Of a DNA stretch of 64,000 nt, positions 42,111 to 49,914 are shown piece by piece. The position numbers and the translations under genes are program-made. The stretch is from an uncultured Bacteroidales bacterium (lineage in GTDB: Bacteria; Bacteroidota; Bacteroidia; Bacteroidales; Muribaculaceae), in contig CACZNH010000001.1 of assembly GCA_902782465.1 (NCBI GenBank), positions 124,001-188,000 on the forward strand, given 5' to 3'. Position 1 is the stretch's first letter. Every line of letters begins with the position of its first letter. The notes below the pieces were generated by a model that saw nothing but the letters and a program-made list of their open reading frames with translations, ran no database searches and was not told the DNA's origin.

Positions 42111-44690
42111 TTACATGGACATGGCCAGTCTCATGCCGTAGAACGTGAGTTTGTCGGTGGGTTTGCAGGAATGGCGCTGGAAGACGCGCAGGTCCCACCA
42201 GTTGTGGCTGAAGCTGCCGCCACGCACGCAACGGTAAGTACCCGTCGAGGGGCCTTGCGGGTTAACCTGGGCGTCCTCGGTATAGGGCGTGTACCAGTCA
42301 TTCAGCCACTCCTCGAGGTTACCGCTCATGTCATACAGACCAATCTCGTTGGGTCTCTTCCTGGCCACCGGTTGGGGACCATAGCCGAACTCGCCCTGGG
42401 AACTGTTGCTTGAGTTCCAGCAGATGTCGTTGAGTTCGTCCTTGACGCCGCCTGCATATTCATAGCCGTGGGTCTTGTCGGCACCGCGTGCCGCATATTC
42501 CCACTCGGCCTCGGTGGGCAGGCGGAAGTTCTTGCCCGTCAGCTGGTTCAGCTTGGTGATGAACGTTTGGCAATTGGACCAGTTAATCATGTGCACGGGT
42601 TGCTGGTTGCTGCTGGCATAATAGCTGGGATTGCTGCCCATGACTGCTGTCCACAGTTCCTGGGTCACCTCGGTCTGGCCGATGTAGTATTCCGACAGGG
42701 TCACCTGGTGAACGGGGCGGCAATTGTCCACGTTGTAATAGGCCTCGGGGGGAGCGCCCATCTCGAAGGTGCCGGCGGCGACATACACCATGTTGAAGGA
42801 CACGCCGTTGACCGTGATGGTCTCGACATCTCCACTCTGGTGCGCAACAGGTTCGGTAGCGCCAGAGAGCAGCATATCGATCATGGTAATCACGTCGGCG
42901 ATGTTAACAACTCCGTTGCCATCCATGTCGGCAGTGGGAGGAATCGCGCTGCCATTGAGCAGCATGTCGATTAATGATGTCACATCGCTGATGGTCAGGT
43001 TGTCGTCATCGTCCAGGTCTCCTGCAGGTCCGTTCATCTCCTTGATGATACCGAAGTAATTGCTCCATTTTGTTTCGGCCTGGTACAGTTCAGCCGAGCC
43101 TGCCGGCACATGCAGTATCCTCTCAGGATAATTGGAAGGAGATTGATAGAAAATGAAGCCCGAAGAAGAATCCAAGGTGATGTTGGCAGGATTGGCCACA
43201 TAGCAGTAAACTTCGTTCAAGTTATTGCAATACATGAATGCACATTCCCCGACCGTGGTGACGCTGGCCGGTATGCTGACCAGCTGCAATGCTTGGCTTG
43301 AATCAAATGCCTTCGTGCTGATGACCTGGGTTGTGGGCAGGATGTGATAGCTCGGCCTGGGATTGCCTAAGGAATAGGCCAACAGCGTAGTCTTGTTCTT
43401 GTTGTAGAGCACTCCATCGACGTCACAGTAATAATTGTTAGACGGGCTAACATAGATATTTTTCAGGCTGGTGCAACGCCAGAACACAGGTTCTCCAATA
43501 CTCGTCACCGTGCTGGGGATGGTTATTTCATCGAGAGAGCTACACTTGTTGAACGCCGTTTCTTCGATAGTCCTCAGCCCTTGATTAAGTGTTACAGTCC
43601 TGAGGGATCTGCAATCCTCAAACGCTCCGTAGGCTATAGTCCTGATGTTTGCAGGAAACTCAATGCTCTCCAGCGACCAGCAGTCACTGAAACACCATTC
43701 AGGAACCTTGTTGTATTTGGTTGACAAAGTCACCGATTTCAACTCTCGGCAAGATGAAAAGGCACCAGCCTCCAAATTGCCCAAGTTGTTAGGCAGCGCC
43801 ACCGATTCGAGTGAGAAACAACAACTGAACGCACTCGTGCGGATACTGGTCACACTGTTGGGAATGGTGACCGACACGAGGTCAACGCATTCCTGGAATC
43901 CGCTATAGTAAATCATGGTTACGCCATCGGGAATCGTGTAATGTGTAGCGCGCGCATTGGGATAACAATACAGATAAATCCCGGCCTTATTGTACAGCAC
44001 GCCGTCCCTATCGCTATAGTTGGGATTGTTGGCATCAACTTTAATTGACTTCAGTTTGGTACAACCATTGAAGGCATAGAGGCCAATCTCGGTCACTGAA
44101 CTGGGAATCTGTACCGATTTCAGGTTGTGGCAGCTATAGCATGCCCATGATTCCACTTCGGTGACAGGATAGGTCACGCCGCCCTTGGTAATGCTTGCAG
44201 GAATGACCAAGTCACCATTAACCAACTTATCAGTCTGTCGTGTCAATGACAGCGTTGAACCATTAATCTTATACTTGAAGCCATTGTGGAAGATGTAGCT
44301 CGAGTTCCCGGCATCGGGGTCCACCAGGTTCTCGCCCGTGTGCGCGTCAACCACAAAGCTCTTGGAAACGATGTCGCTGGGAGCATACCCAGGAGAGATG
44401 GCATAGGCCTCAACCGTGTAGCTGCCATATTCATCAATGGCCATGTATGTCTTGTAACGTTGCCACTCGTCGCCGTTGATGCGGTAAAAGATCTCGCTGG
44501 AATCCCATGCGTTTAACATGATGGTATATTTCCCGACACCCTCCTCAACATAAACGGAAGGATTGCCCGTCTTCGGCAGTTCTGTTTCGGTCAGTAAACC
44601 CGGTGTTGATGCAGCAACACCCAAGAAACTCGCGACTAGTACGGCAATGAACAGCATTGCCCGCCTGAATTGATGATCAATCTGTCTCAT
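42111..44690 (-). CDS. BspA-type LRR protein with dockerin pair and C-terminal SUMF1-like domain
   Basis: 859 aa from the ATG at 44690 (MRQIDHQFRRAMLFIAVLVA; signal anchor about 10-30). A short chitobiase-like segment (KYTIMLNAWDSSEIFYRING) is followed by LRR_5 repeats (about 130-540). Two dockerin-like loops follow (DLDDDDNLTISDVTSLIDML, DMDGNGVVNIADVITMIDML). A formylglycine-generating-enzyme (SUMF1) fold covers about 625-859 (MVYVAAGTFEMGAPP, FRLPTEAEWEYAARG, MSGNLEEWLND, VRGGSFSHNW). In this family the domain either oxidises sulfatase cysteines or serves as a binding fold; no sulfatase is nearby. Here the dockerin is internal. Promoter at 44836, leader about 140 nt. Confidence 0.85.
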   Translation of the reverse strand: MRQIDHQFRRAMLFIAVLVASFLGVAASTPGLLTETELPKTGNPSVYVEEGVGKYTIMLNAWDSSEIFYRINGDEWQRYKTYMAIDEYGSYTVEAYAISPGYAPSDIVSKSFVVDAHTGENLVDPDAGNSSYIFHNGFKYKINGSTLSLTRQTDKLVNGDLVIPASITKGGVTYPVTEVESWACYSCHNLKSVQIPSSVTEIGLYAFNGCTKLKSIKVDANNPNYSDRDGVLYNKAGIYLYCYPNARATHYTIPDGVTMIYYSGFQECVDLVSVTIPNSVTSIRTSAFSCCFSLESVALPNNLGNLEAGAFSSCRELKSVTLSTKYNKVPEWCFSDCWSLESIEFPANIRTIAYGAFEDCRSLRTVTLNQGLRTIEETAFNKCSSLDEITIPSTVTSIGEPVFWRCTSLKNIYVSPSNNYYCDVDGVLYNKNKTTLLAYSLGNPRPSYHILPTTQVISTKAFDSSQALQLVSIPASVTTVGECAFMYCNNLNEVYCYVANPANITLDSSSGFIFYQSPSNYPERILHVPAGSAELYQAETKWSNYFGIIKEMNGPAGDLDDDDNLTISDVTSLIDMLLNGSAIPPTADMDGNGVVNIADVITMIDMLLSGATEPVAHQSGDVETITVNGVSFNMVYVAAGTFEMGAPPEAYYNVDNCRPVHQVTLSEYYIGQTEVTQELWTAVMGSNPSYYASSNQQPVHMINWSNCQTFITKLNQLTGKNFRLPTEAEWEYAARGADKTHGYEYAGGVKDELNDICWNSSNSSQGEFGYGPQPVARKRPNEIGLYDMSGNLEEWLNDWYTPYTEDAQVNPQGPSTGTYRCVRGGSFSHNWWDLRVFQRHSCKPTDKLTFYGMRLAMSM

Positions 44691-44835
44691 AATCCTGAAG
44701 TCAGCAGCACTTGTTGTGATAATACTATAAACCATCCCTTTACTAAGGGTTGTCCATGATTGTGTCAAGTCGCGGAATTGACCCAATTCAGTGCTGCAAA
44801 ATTTTAAAAAACCAGCCCAATCCACGACGACATGG

Positions 44836-44866
44836 CAAAGTTACGGAAAAAAACCGACAATATCAA
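44836..44866 (-). promoter_or_regulatory. Bacteroidetes promoter of the LRR-SUMF1 gene
   Basis: Minus strand: TTG, 20 nt spacer, TAACTTTG. Divergent from the M28 peptidase promoter about 60 bp away. Confidence 0.65.
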
Positions 44867-44926
44867 GCCTCGAAGGGGGCTTTTTTCAATTTTCAGGCAT
44901 AGCGTGCAGAAAGCGGGGCTGAAAAC

Positions 44927-44957
44927 TTGCTGTTCTTGACAATAATCCCTAATTTTG
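44927..44957 (+). promoter_or_regulatory. Bacteroidetes promoter of the M28 peptidase gene
   Basis: TTG, 20 nt spacer, TAATTTTG; -7 box 23 bp before the ATG. Confidence 0.7.
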
Positions 44958-44980
44958 CGTTGTACAACTAAAAAAAGCTG

Positions 44981-46561
44981 ATGAGAATGAATGCTAAGAA
45001 ATTGATGACGGTAATCGCTTTTGTCACCATGGGGTTGGCAACAGCCAGCGCACAGATTACACAGGAGCAGTTGCAGACTGGAAGTGACGAACAGTTGCTG
45101 AGGCAGTGGACCAAGGTGCTTGCCCACGATGACTTTGGCGGAAGAAAGCCCATGACGCCCTTTGAGGACAAGACGGTGGACTATCTTGCCCGACAGCTGG
45201 AGGTGATGGGTTTGGAGCCTGCTTTCGACGGCAGTTGGTACCAGCCGTTCGAGATGATTGCAGTAACCGCCAAGCCGCAGGGCGGCAGGCTCACTGTGAG
45301 CGGGAAGAAGAAATCGGTGCTTCGCTATCCCGACGATTTAATCATCTGGACGACCCGCGCCACCGGGAAAATTGACCTGAAGAAGATGGAGTATGTCTTT
45401 TGCGGTTTTGGCATCAACGCGCCAGAATTCGGCTGGAATGACTACGAGGGCATCGATGTGAAAGGCAAGATTGTGGTGGTAATGGTCAACGACCCCGGCT
45501 TTTATGATGCTCAGCTCTTCAGGGGACGCAATATGACCTACTATGGCCGCTGGCTGTATAAGTTTGAAGAGGCACAGCGTCAGGGTGCAGTCGGTTGCCT
45601 GGTGCTTCATCACAACGAGGCCGCCAGTTACGGGTGGCATGTCTGCGTGAATGGCCACCTGAGTGACAATCTCGCTATTTATAATCCCGATACGCGCAAT
45701 GCCGACGAATTGGCCGTCAGGGGATGGCTGCATGAGGACGGTTGCAAAAAACTGTTCCAAGCGGCCGGCATGGATATGGACAAGGCAGTGGCCGCTGCCA
45801 AGAAGCCGGGTTTCAAGAGCTTTTCCCTGAATGTGAGAGGTGATGTGAAGATGAATGTTACCTACGACATCCAGAAGACGCGCAACGTGGGCGGCATTAT
45901 TCGTGGAAGCGGCCAGGACGGTGAGGCCGTAGTGTTCTGTGCCCACTGGGACCACCTGGGCACCGGAAAAGCCGATGAGAACGGCGATACGATATATAAC
46001 GGAGCTGCCGACAATGCATCAGGCATGGCCGGAGCCTTGCTCGTCGCCAAGAAGTTCAAGGAGATGCCCCAGCAGCAACGAGACCTGCTGTTCCTCTTCC
46101 CCTCGTCGGAGGAGAGCGGACTTTTCGGTTCGGCCTATTACTGCGACCACCCTGCCGTGCCGATGGCGAAGACAGTGGCCTGCCTGAATTTTGAGAGCAT
46201 TGGTCCTGCCGAGTTGACGCGCGATGTCGTGATTCTAGGAGGTGGAGAAAGCGACTTGGACCATTATTATGTGGCTGCCGCTGCCGCCCAGGGCAGGTAT
46301 ATCTATTTTGACGATGACAACTCCGACGGCTGGTTTTACCGTTCGGACCATTATAATTTCGTGAAAAAGGGTGTGCCAGCGTTAGTGCTGGAGAACGGCC
46401 TTCATCCCGTGGATGTGACCAAGCCCAATAAATATCCCATGCCCGTCTGGTATCACAAGCCATCTGACGAGTATCGTGAGGATTGGGACCTTAGCGGCAC
46501 AGTGTCCAACGTGAACCTGGTCTTCAGCGTGGGCCTGTCGTTGTCCAACAAATCCCGATAA
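44981..46561 (+). CDS. Secreted M28 family zinc aminopeptidase
   Basis: 526 aa with signal peptide (about 1-25, ending TASA). A PA-type insert (about 120-260) sits inside the peptidase. The M28 zinc-binding positions are visible: CAHWDHLGTG (His, Asp), GAADNASGMAGALLVAK (bridging Asp), FPSSEESGLFGS (catalytic and ligand Glu), LNFESIGP, and a late His in RSDHYNFVKKG. All needed residues seem present, so it should release N-terminal amino acids from peptides outside the cytoplasm. It is transcribed alone; a CCGTGC-TTTC-GCACGG hairpin follows at 46618-46633. Confidence 0.93.
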   Translation: MRMNAKKLMTVIAFVTMGLATASAQITQEQLQTGSDEQLLRQWTKVLAHDDFGGRKPMTPFEDKTVDYLARQLEVMGLEPAFDGSWYQPFEMIAVTAKPQGGRLTVSGKKKSVLRYPDDLIIWTTRATGKIDLKKMEYVFCGFGINAPEFGWNDYEGIDVKGKIVVVMVNDPGFYDAQLFRGRNMTYYGRWLYKFEEAQRQGAVGCLVLHHNEAASYGWHVCVNGHLSDNLAIYNPDTRNADELAVRGWLHEDGCKKLFQAAGMDMDKAVAAAKKPGFKSFSLNVRGDVKMNVTYDIQKTRNVGGIIRGSGQDGEAVVFCAHWDHLGTGKADENGDTIYNGAADNASGMAGALLVAKKFKEMPQQQRDLLFLFPSSEESGLFGSAYYCDHPAVPMAKTVACLNFESIGPAELTRDVVILGGGESDLDHYYVAAAAAQGRYIYFDDDNSDGWFYRSDHYNFVKKGVPALVLENGLHPVDVTKPNKYPMPVWYHKPSDEYREDWDLSGTVSNVNLVFSVGLSLSNKSR

Positions 46562-46833
46562 GTCCAAGAAAAACAAAGGATTTGACGCTGTATCATAATT
46601 GCTACATGGTAATATAACCGTGCTTTCGCACGGGAAAGCTTGTGCAAACTGAAGGCAAACGAGTTTGCTCGATTTGCTGAAGTGCTGCCAAGCTTCGGGA
46701 AATCAAACAAATTATTAAATTAAAATTTATATTAAATGTATAATAATAAAAAATTTTATAATTAATTTGCTTAATTTCCCGCCCGCAGGGCGGTTATAAT
46801 CCTTGCAATTGAATTATGACACGGCCTCTAGAA

Positions 46834-46912
46834 ATTACCAAACATCCGCCAATGGTATGGGCGGGGAAATAGTCAGTTTAGCGAAAAACGGCAACTGGTG
46901 ACTATTGGTAAT
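46834..46912. other. Structured non-coding element with three nested stems
   Basis: Within the 466-bp gene-free stretch 46562-47027. Outer stem ATTACCAA/TTGGTAAT, a CCGCC/GGCGG hairpin, and a stem AATAGTCAGTT/AACTG-GTG-ACTATT with a 3-nt bulge. It could be a structured RNA or a mobile-element end. The rest of this stretch is AT-rich and holds a GCAAACGAGTTTGC hairpin and a GGGGACGGTTCTTTTTTC motif, but no gene. Confidence 0.4.
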
Positions 46913-47027
46913 ACAGCAGACAGACAAAACGCTCGTCAGAGTTGAAAAAAAGAGTCAAAAAAACAAGAATGCATCACGCCGGTTCTCAACACGATGGAAG
47001 AAAAAGGGGACGGTTCTTTTTTCTTCT

Positions 47028-47435
47028 TCACACACAGATAGATTTCAATTCGTCGGCGAGGGTGGCGATTTCTTTCAGGATGAGTGTTTCGCGTTCTTTT
47101 GAGGGCTTTTTCATGCCGTTAATGTATTGAGCCATGAGGCTTTGGCTGATGCCAAGTCTGCGTCCGATAGCAGCGGCATTCAATTCGGGGTGCGACAAGA
47201 ACACCTTGGAAATCCCGACAGGTTCCGGGTCATCATACTCAAAGCTCTCGAACGAGACATCCTCATCCAGTTTTTCCCAATGGATGCCCTCGTCATCCAT
47301 CTCATAGTCATTACGCTCCTCGTCGGTTGCATTCCTCAGCCGGCGATAGTAGAGCAGTGACTGCCACAACGTGCAGCCATCATCTGTCTCGCCATAGATG
47401 CGGTCATCCGCAAACCAAATCCTGTTAATCTTCAT
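47028..47435 (-). CDS. DUF2442 domain protein with C-terminal HTH
   Basis: 135 aa from the ATG at 47435 (MKINRIWFADDRIYGETDDG). The N-terminal DUF2442 part (DGCTLWQSLLYYRRLRNATD) is followed by an acidic linker. A helix-turn-helix resembling an XRE type comes last (NAAAIGRRLGISQSLMAQYI, NGMKKPSKERETLILKEI). DUF2442 proteins are commonly encoded next to DUF4160 proteins in toxin-antitoxin-like pairs. Here the start overlaps the DUF4160 gene end by 11 bp, indicating translational coupling. By its HTH this is the probable antitoxin or repressor. Confidence 0.85.
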   Translation of the reverse strand: MKINRIWFADDRIYGETDDGCTLWQSLLYYRRLRNATDEERNDYEMDDEGIHWEKLDEDVSFESFEYDDPEPVGISKVFLSHPELNAAAIGRRLGISQSLMAQYINGMKKPSKERETLILKEIATLADELKSICV

Positions 47436-47664
47436 CGTTAACGCTTTTACCAAAATACTCATTCCACTTCTCAATAGCCAACTCCTTGTTCTCTTCAAGG
47501 ACCATTTCGGCAGCTTTGATATCCTTAATCTTAATACCCTTGTTCTCAACGAGAACAATGCCCTCTGGCAGAATATCAAACTTCGCCTTCCCATCAGCAT
47601 TCTTCACATGCACATGAATCGGTTCATGTTCCCTCGAATAGAAGAAAAACCGCATTCCGAACAT
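47425..47664 (-). CDS. DUF4160 family protein, probable frameshift after codon 5
   Basis: 79 aa as read from an internal ATG at 47664 (MFGMRFFFYSREHEPIHVHV), a clear DUF4160 core. The normal family start (MPxIL-R-x-FG-RFFFYS) is present 17 bp upstream at 47681 as ATG CCT GAG ATT TTA, but one base is missing before GA ATG TTC. The two parts are therefore out of frame, and an in-frame TGA blocks extension. The gene may be inactive, or translated from the internal ATG. The intact promoter at 47709 and the coupled DUF2442 gene show it was a working pair until recently. Family function is unknown but toxin-like by association. Confidence 0.75.
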   Translation of the reverse strand: MFGMRFFFYSREHEPIHVHVKNADGKAKFDILPEGIVLVENKGIKIKDIKAAEMVLEENKELAIEKWNEYFGKSVNDED

Positions 47665-47708
47665 TCTAAAATCTCAGGCATAGTCTTAAATATTTGATTT
47701 CACCACTG

Positions 47709-47739
47709 CAAAGATAGGTAATTTTTTCATTACCTCAAA
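47709..47739 (-). promoter_or_regulatory. Bacteroidetes promoter of the DUF4160/DUF2442 pair
   Basis: Minus strand: TTTG, 19 nt spacer, TATCTTTG, a perfect consensus match; -7 box 28 bp before the original ATG at 47681. Confidence 0.8.
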
Positions 47740-47814
47740 GCATTTTGTGAAAAATTCACCTAATTGCATATAATAATGTCAGATGACGATATAATCACCT
47801 GACATTCGACGTTG

Positions 47815-47963
47815 TGCGCCTGATAGGAGTTGTTTTTGAACCCTCCAAAAACCTTAAAAAACCTCTAAAAACTGATAACCAGTCATTTGAACGCCTATAG
47901 AAAATGCCAATTAGGTGTTGAAAGGCGTTGAACGACACAAAAAGGGGGAGCGCACGCACCCCC
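47815..47963. repeat. Cassette left end, copy A (tRNA-Leu 3' remnant plus 149-bp end)
   Basis: Starts with TGCGCCTGATAGGAGT, which matches 15 of 16 bases of the tRNA-Leu 3' end at 52124-52139. It ends with near-palindrome GGGGGAGCGCACGCACCCCC preceded by CAAAAA. It is exactly the same length (149 bp) as copy B at 49602; an ungapped alignment by eye gives about 62% identity, strongest at both ends. Confidence 0.8.
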
Positions 47964-48110
47964 AAAATCACACCTTTTCAGTGCTTGTTCAAGTGAATTA
48001 CCCATTAATGACCTTTTTATTATTTAAATAGCTGTAAATCAACAAATTTGTCATCATGAAATGACCTTTGAATGTTGGCCTTTTTTAGTAGTTATTTCAT
48101 TTATCAGTTA

Positions 48111-48118
48111 TAACTTTG
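48111..48118 (+). promoter_or_regulatory. Promoter -7 box of the serpin gene
   Basis: TAACTTTG, 46 bp before the chosen start; no clear -33 element. Confidence 0.5.
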
Positions 48119-48164
48119 CAAGCGAGAGTTAACCCGTTTTATCAACCTAAAAAGAATGACTGAT

Positions 48165-49469
48165 ATGAAACGAAACTGGATTTTTAGCACATTGGCTGCA
48201 GTAGTGCTGCTCACCACACTCGTTGTCTTTATTACAGATGACAACTTCCTCTCGGCCAAAGAGCAGCCCGTGAACGAAGACATCACCTCAACTCAACCCG
48301 AGGTGAGTGACATTAACAATGATTACCCCAAGGACATCAGATTGACCGAATCCCAACGCAAGATGTGTGACAATAACAATGATTTCGCCTGCAATCTGTT
48401 ACGAACTATTTACAAGCAGAAAAAGGATAATCGCAGCATCATCATGTCGCCCATCAGCGTGAGCTATGTGCTGGGCATGCTCAACGAGGGAGCCGACGGC
48501 GAGACGCGCCAGCAGATTACTGACGTGCTTGGGCTTGACGCTTCGGTTGAGGAGATCAACGAGTACTTCAAGAAGATGGTTGATGAAGTCTCCAAAGTCG
48601 ACAAAACGGTGACGATAAAAACCGCCAACTACATCGGTGTCAAATCAGGCATTAGTCTCATCCCGCAGTACAAGGCCGACATGCAGCAATACTATGATGC
48701 CCAAATCGATGCATTGAGCATCGACAAAATCAACAACTGGTGCGACACACACACCGACGGCATGATACCACGAATCATAGAGGAACTTGACCCTAATACC
48801 GTTATGTGCCTGTTGAACGCCATCTGTTTCAAGGCCTCGTGGACCCATAATTTTGACCCTGAGAAAACCCGTAATATAAACTTCACAAAAATGAATGGAA
48901 AAACCGTCAAGCGCAAGATGATGCACCGCCAGTTAAATGCCGCATATGGCAAGAACAATCTGTGCAAGATGTTGCGCCTGCCTTACGGCTGTAATAGCTA
49001 TTCCATGTATGTGCTGCTTCCCAACAAGGGTAAGACTGTCGATGACATCATCCGGAACCTCTCGGCAGAAAAACTGGAGCAACAGCGTAAGCGCGATATG
49101 TCTTTTCATGAAGTCGATATCCTTTTGCCGGGTTTCACTACTGAAAGCGAGATTGGACTTGGAGGTGTACTCTCGGCAATGGGCATGCCACTGGCATTCG
49201 GACGTAGTGCTGAGTTCCCCAATATGGCTCAGGGGCACAAAGGCGACCTTTATGTGTCGATGATGATGCAGAAAGCTAAAATCGAAGTTGAAGAAGAGGG
49301 AACCAAGGCCGCTGCTGTAACAATTGCTTCGATGGCTACACAATCAGCTGTATTAATCGAGGAAGAACCAAAAATTGTGGAGTTCCACGCCAAGCGCCCC
49401 TTCGTATATTACATCATTGAGAACAACACAGGCACGATTATCTTCATGGGAACCTATTGCGGTGACTAA
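48165..49469 (+). CDS. Serpin family protease inhibitor (membrane-anchored or secreted)
   Basis: 434 aa from the ATG at 48165; an ATG nine bases upstream is possible. One N-terminal hydrophobic helix (IFSTLAAVVLLTTLVVF) is followed by a Ser/Thr/Pro-poor spacer and a complete serpin fold (SIIMSPISVSYVLGMLNEGA, LNAICFKASW). The reactive-loop hinge EEEGTKAAAVTIAS has the small residues of inhibitory serpins. By spacing the scissile bond is predicted near Gln-Ser (ATQ-SAV). The end motif HAKRPFVYYIIENNTGTIIF is standard. It would block host or bacterial proteases at the surface. It is the only gene in the module bounded by the tRNA remnants at 47815 and 49602. Confidence 0.92.
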   Translation: MKRNWIFSTLAAVVLLTTLVVFITDDNFLSAKEQPVNEDITSTQPEVSDINNDYPKDIRLTESQRKMCDNNNDFACNLLRTIYKQKKDNRSIIMSPISVSYVLGMLNEGADGETRQQITDVLGLDASVEEINEYFKKMVDEVSKVDKTVTIKTANYIGVKSGISLIPQYKADMQQYYDAQIDALSIDKINNWCDTHTDGMIPRIIEELDPNTVMCLLNAICFKASWTHNFDPEKTRNINFTKMNGKTVKRKMMHRQLNAAYGKNNLCKMLRLPYGCNSYSMYVLLPNKGKTVDDIIRNLSAEKLEQQRKRDMSFHEVDILLPGFTTESEIGLGGVLSAMGMPLAFGRSAEFPNMAQGHKGDLYVSMMMQKAKIEVEEEGTKAAAVTIASMATQSAVLIEEEPKIVEFHAKRPFVYYIIENNTGTIIFMGTYCGD

Positions 49470-49557
49470 CTCACCTCATCACATATCAAAAGGACGGCTC
49501 CACTTTGATACATGTGACTGACTACAATATTTTCAGTTTCATTTGATAACCCTGATT

Positions 49558-49598
49558 AACGTATAAAACCCGCTGGTGTTCAGCGGGTTTTATACGTT
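49558..49598. terminator. Terminator at the right end of the serpin module
   Basis: Perfect 18-bp stem AACGTATAAAACCCGCTG with a 5-nt loop; T-run on both sides. With its upstream TTCAGTTT (49532) it matches the right end of the next module (52055-52118). Confidence 0.85.
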
Positions 49599-49601
49599 TT
49601 G

Positions 49602-49750
49602 TGCGCCTGATAGGAGTCAGGCTCGCGCCTCCCAAAACCTTTAAAAACCTCCCGACGCCTGATAGACAGCCCTTTCCTGCAAGCCGATGAGGCGTTGAAA
49701 GGCGCGGAAAGGCGCCCGACGGCGCAAAAAGGGGGAGCGTACGCACCCCC
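49602..49750. repeat. Cassette left end, copy B (tRNA-Leu 3' remnant plus 149-bp end)
   Basis: TGCGCCTGATAGGAGT followed by a diverged middle and the near-palindrome GGGGGAGCGTACGCACCCCC, also preceded by CAAAAA. Same length and orientation as copy A. On the minus strand the hairpin plus TTTTT could act as a terminator. Confidence 0.8.
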
Positions 49751-49832
49751 AGAAACCAGACTATAAAGACTTCAGTTTCGTTCAGATAACATATTTTTTT
49801 CATTGAAATATGTATTGATGAATTTAATTGAT

Positions 49833-49840
49833 TATCTTTG
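49833..49840 (+). promoter_or_regulatory. Promoter -7 box of the LRR-BIG2 gene
   Basis: TATCTTTG, 74 bp before the start; spacing to upstream TTG elements is not ideal. Confidence 0.5.
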
Positions 49841-49914
49841 TGATTTGAAAGAAATACAGCAACAGTAATAGTGATTACGTGTTTGACAATATATTTAAAG
49901 AAACGATAACTAAT

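Noticed and set aside
46453..46710. 85-codon minus-strand frame with SANRANSFAFSLHKL
   Set aside because: It overlaps the end of the M28 gene and an intergenic hairpin; probably part of a dispersed intergenic repeat rather than a gene. Only one copy is seen here, so this is unproven.
47815..49601. Serpin module as a prophage or ICE remnant
   Set aside because: No integrase, relaxase, capsid or transfer genes are present; the module holds one gene only and its ends match the neighbouring module.
49522..49803. 93-codon minus-strand frame across the cassette junction
   Set aside because: It runs through the terminator and the tRNA remnant and resembles no protein; better explained by the repeated end.
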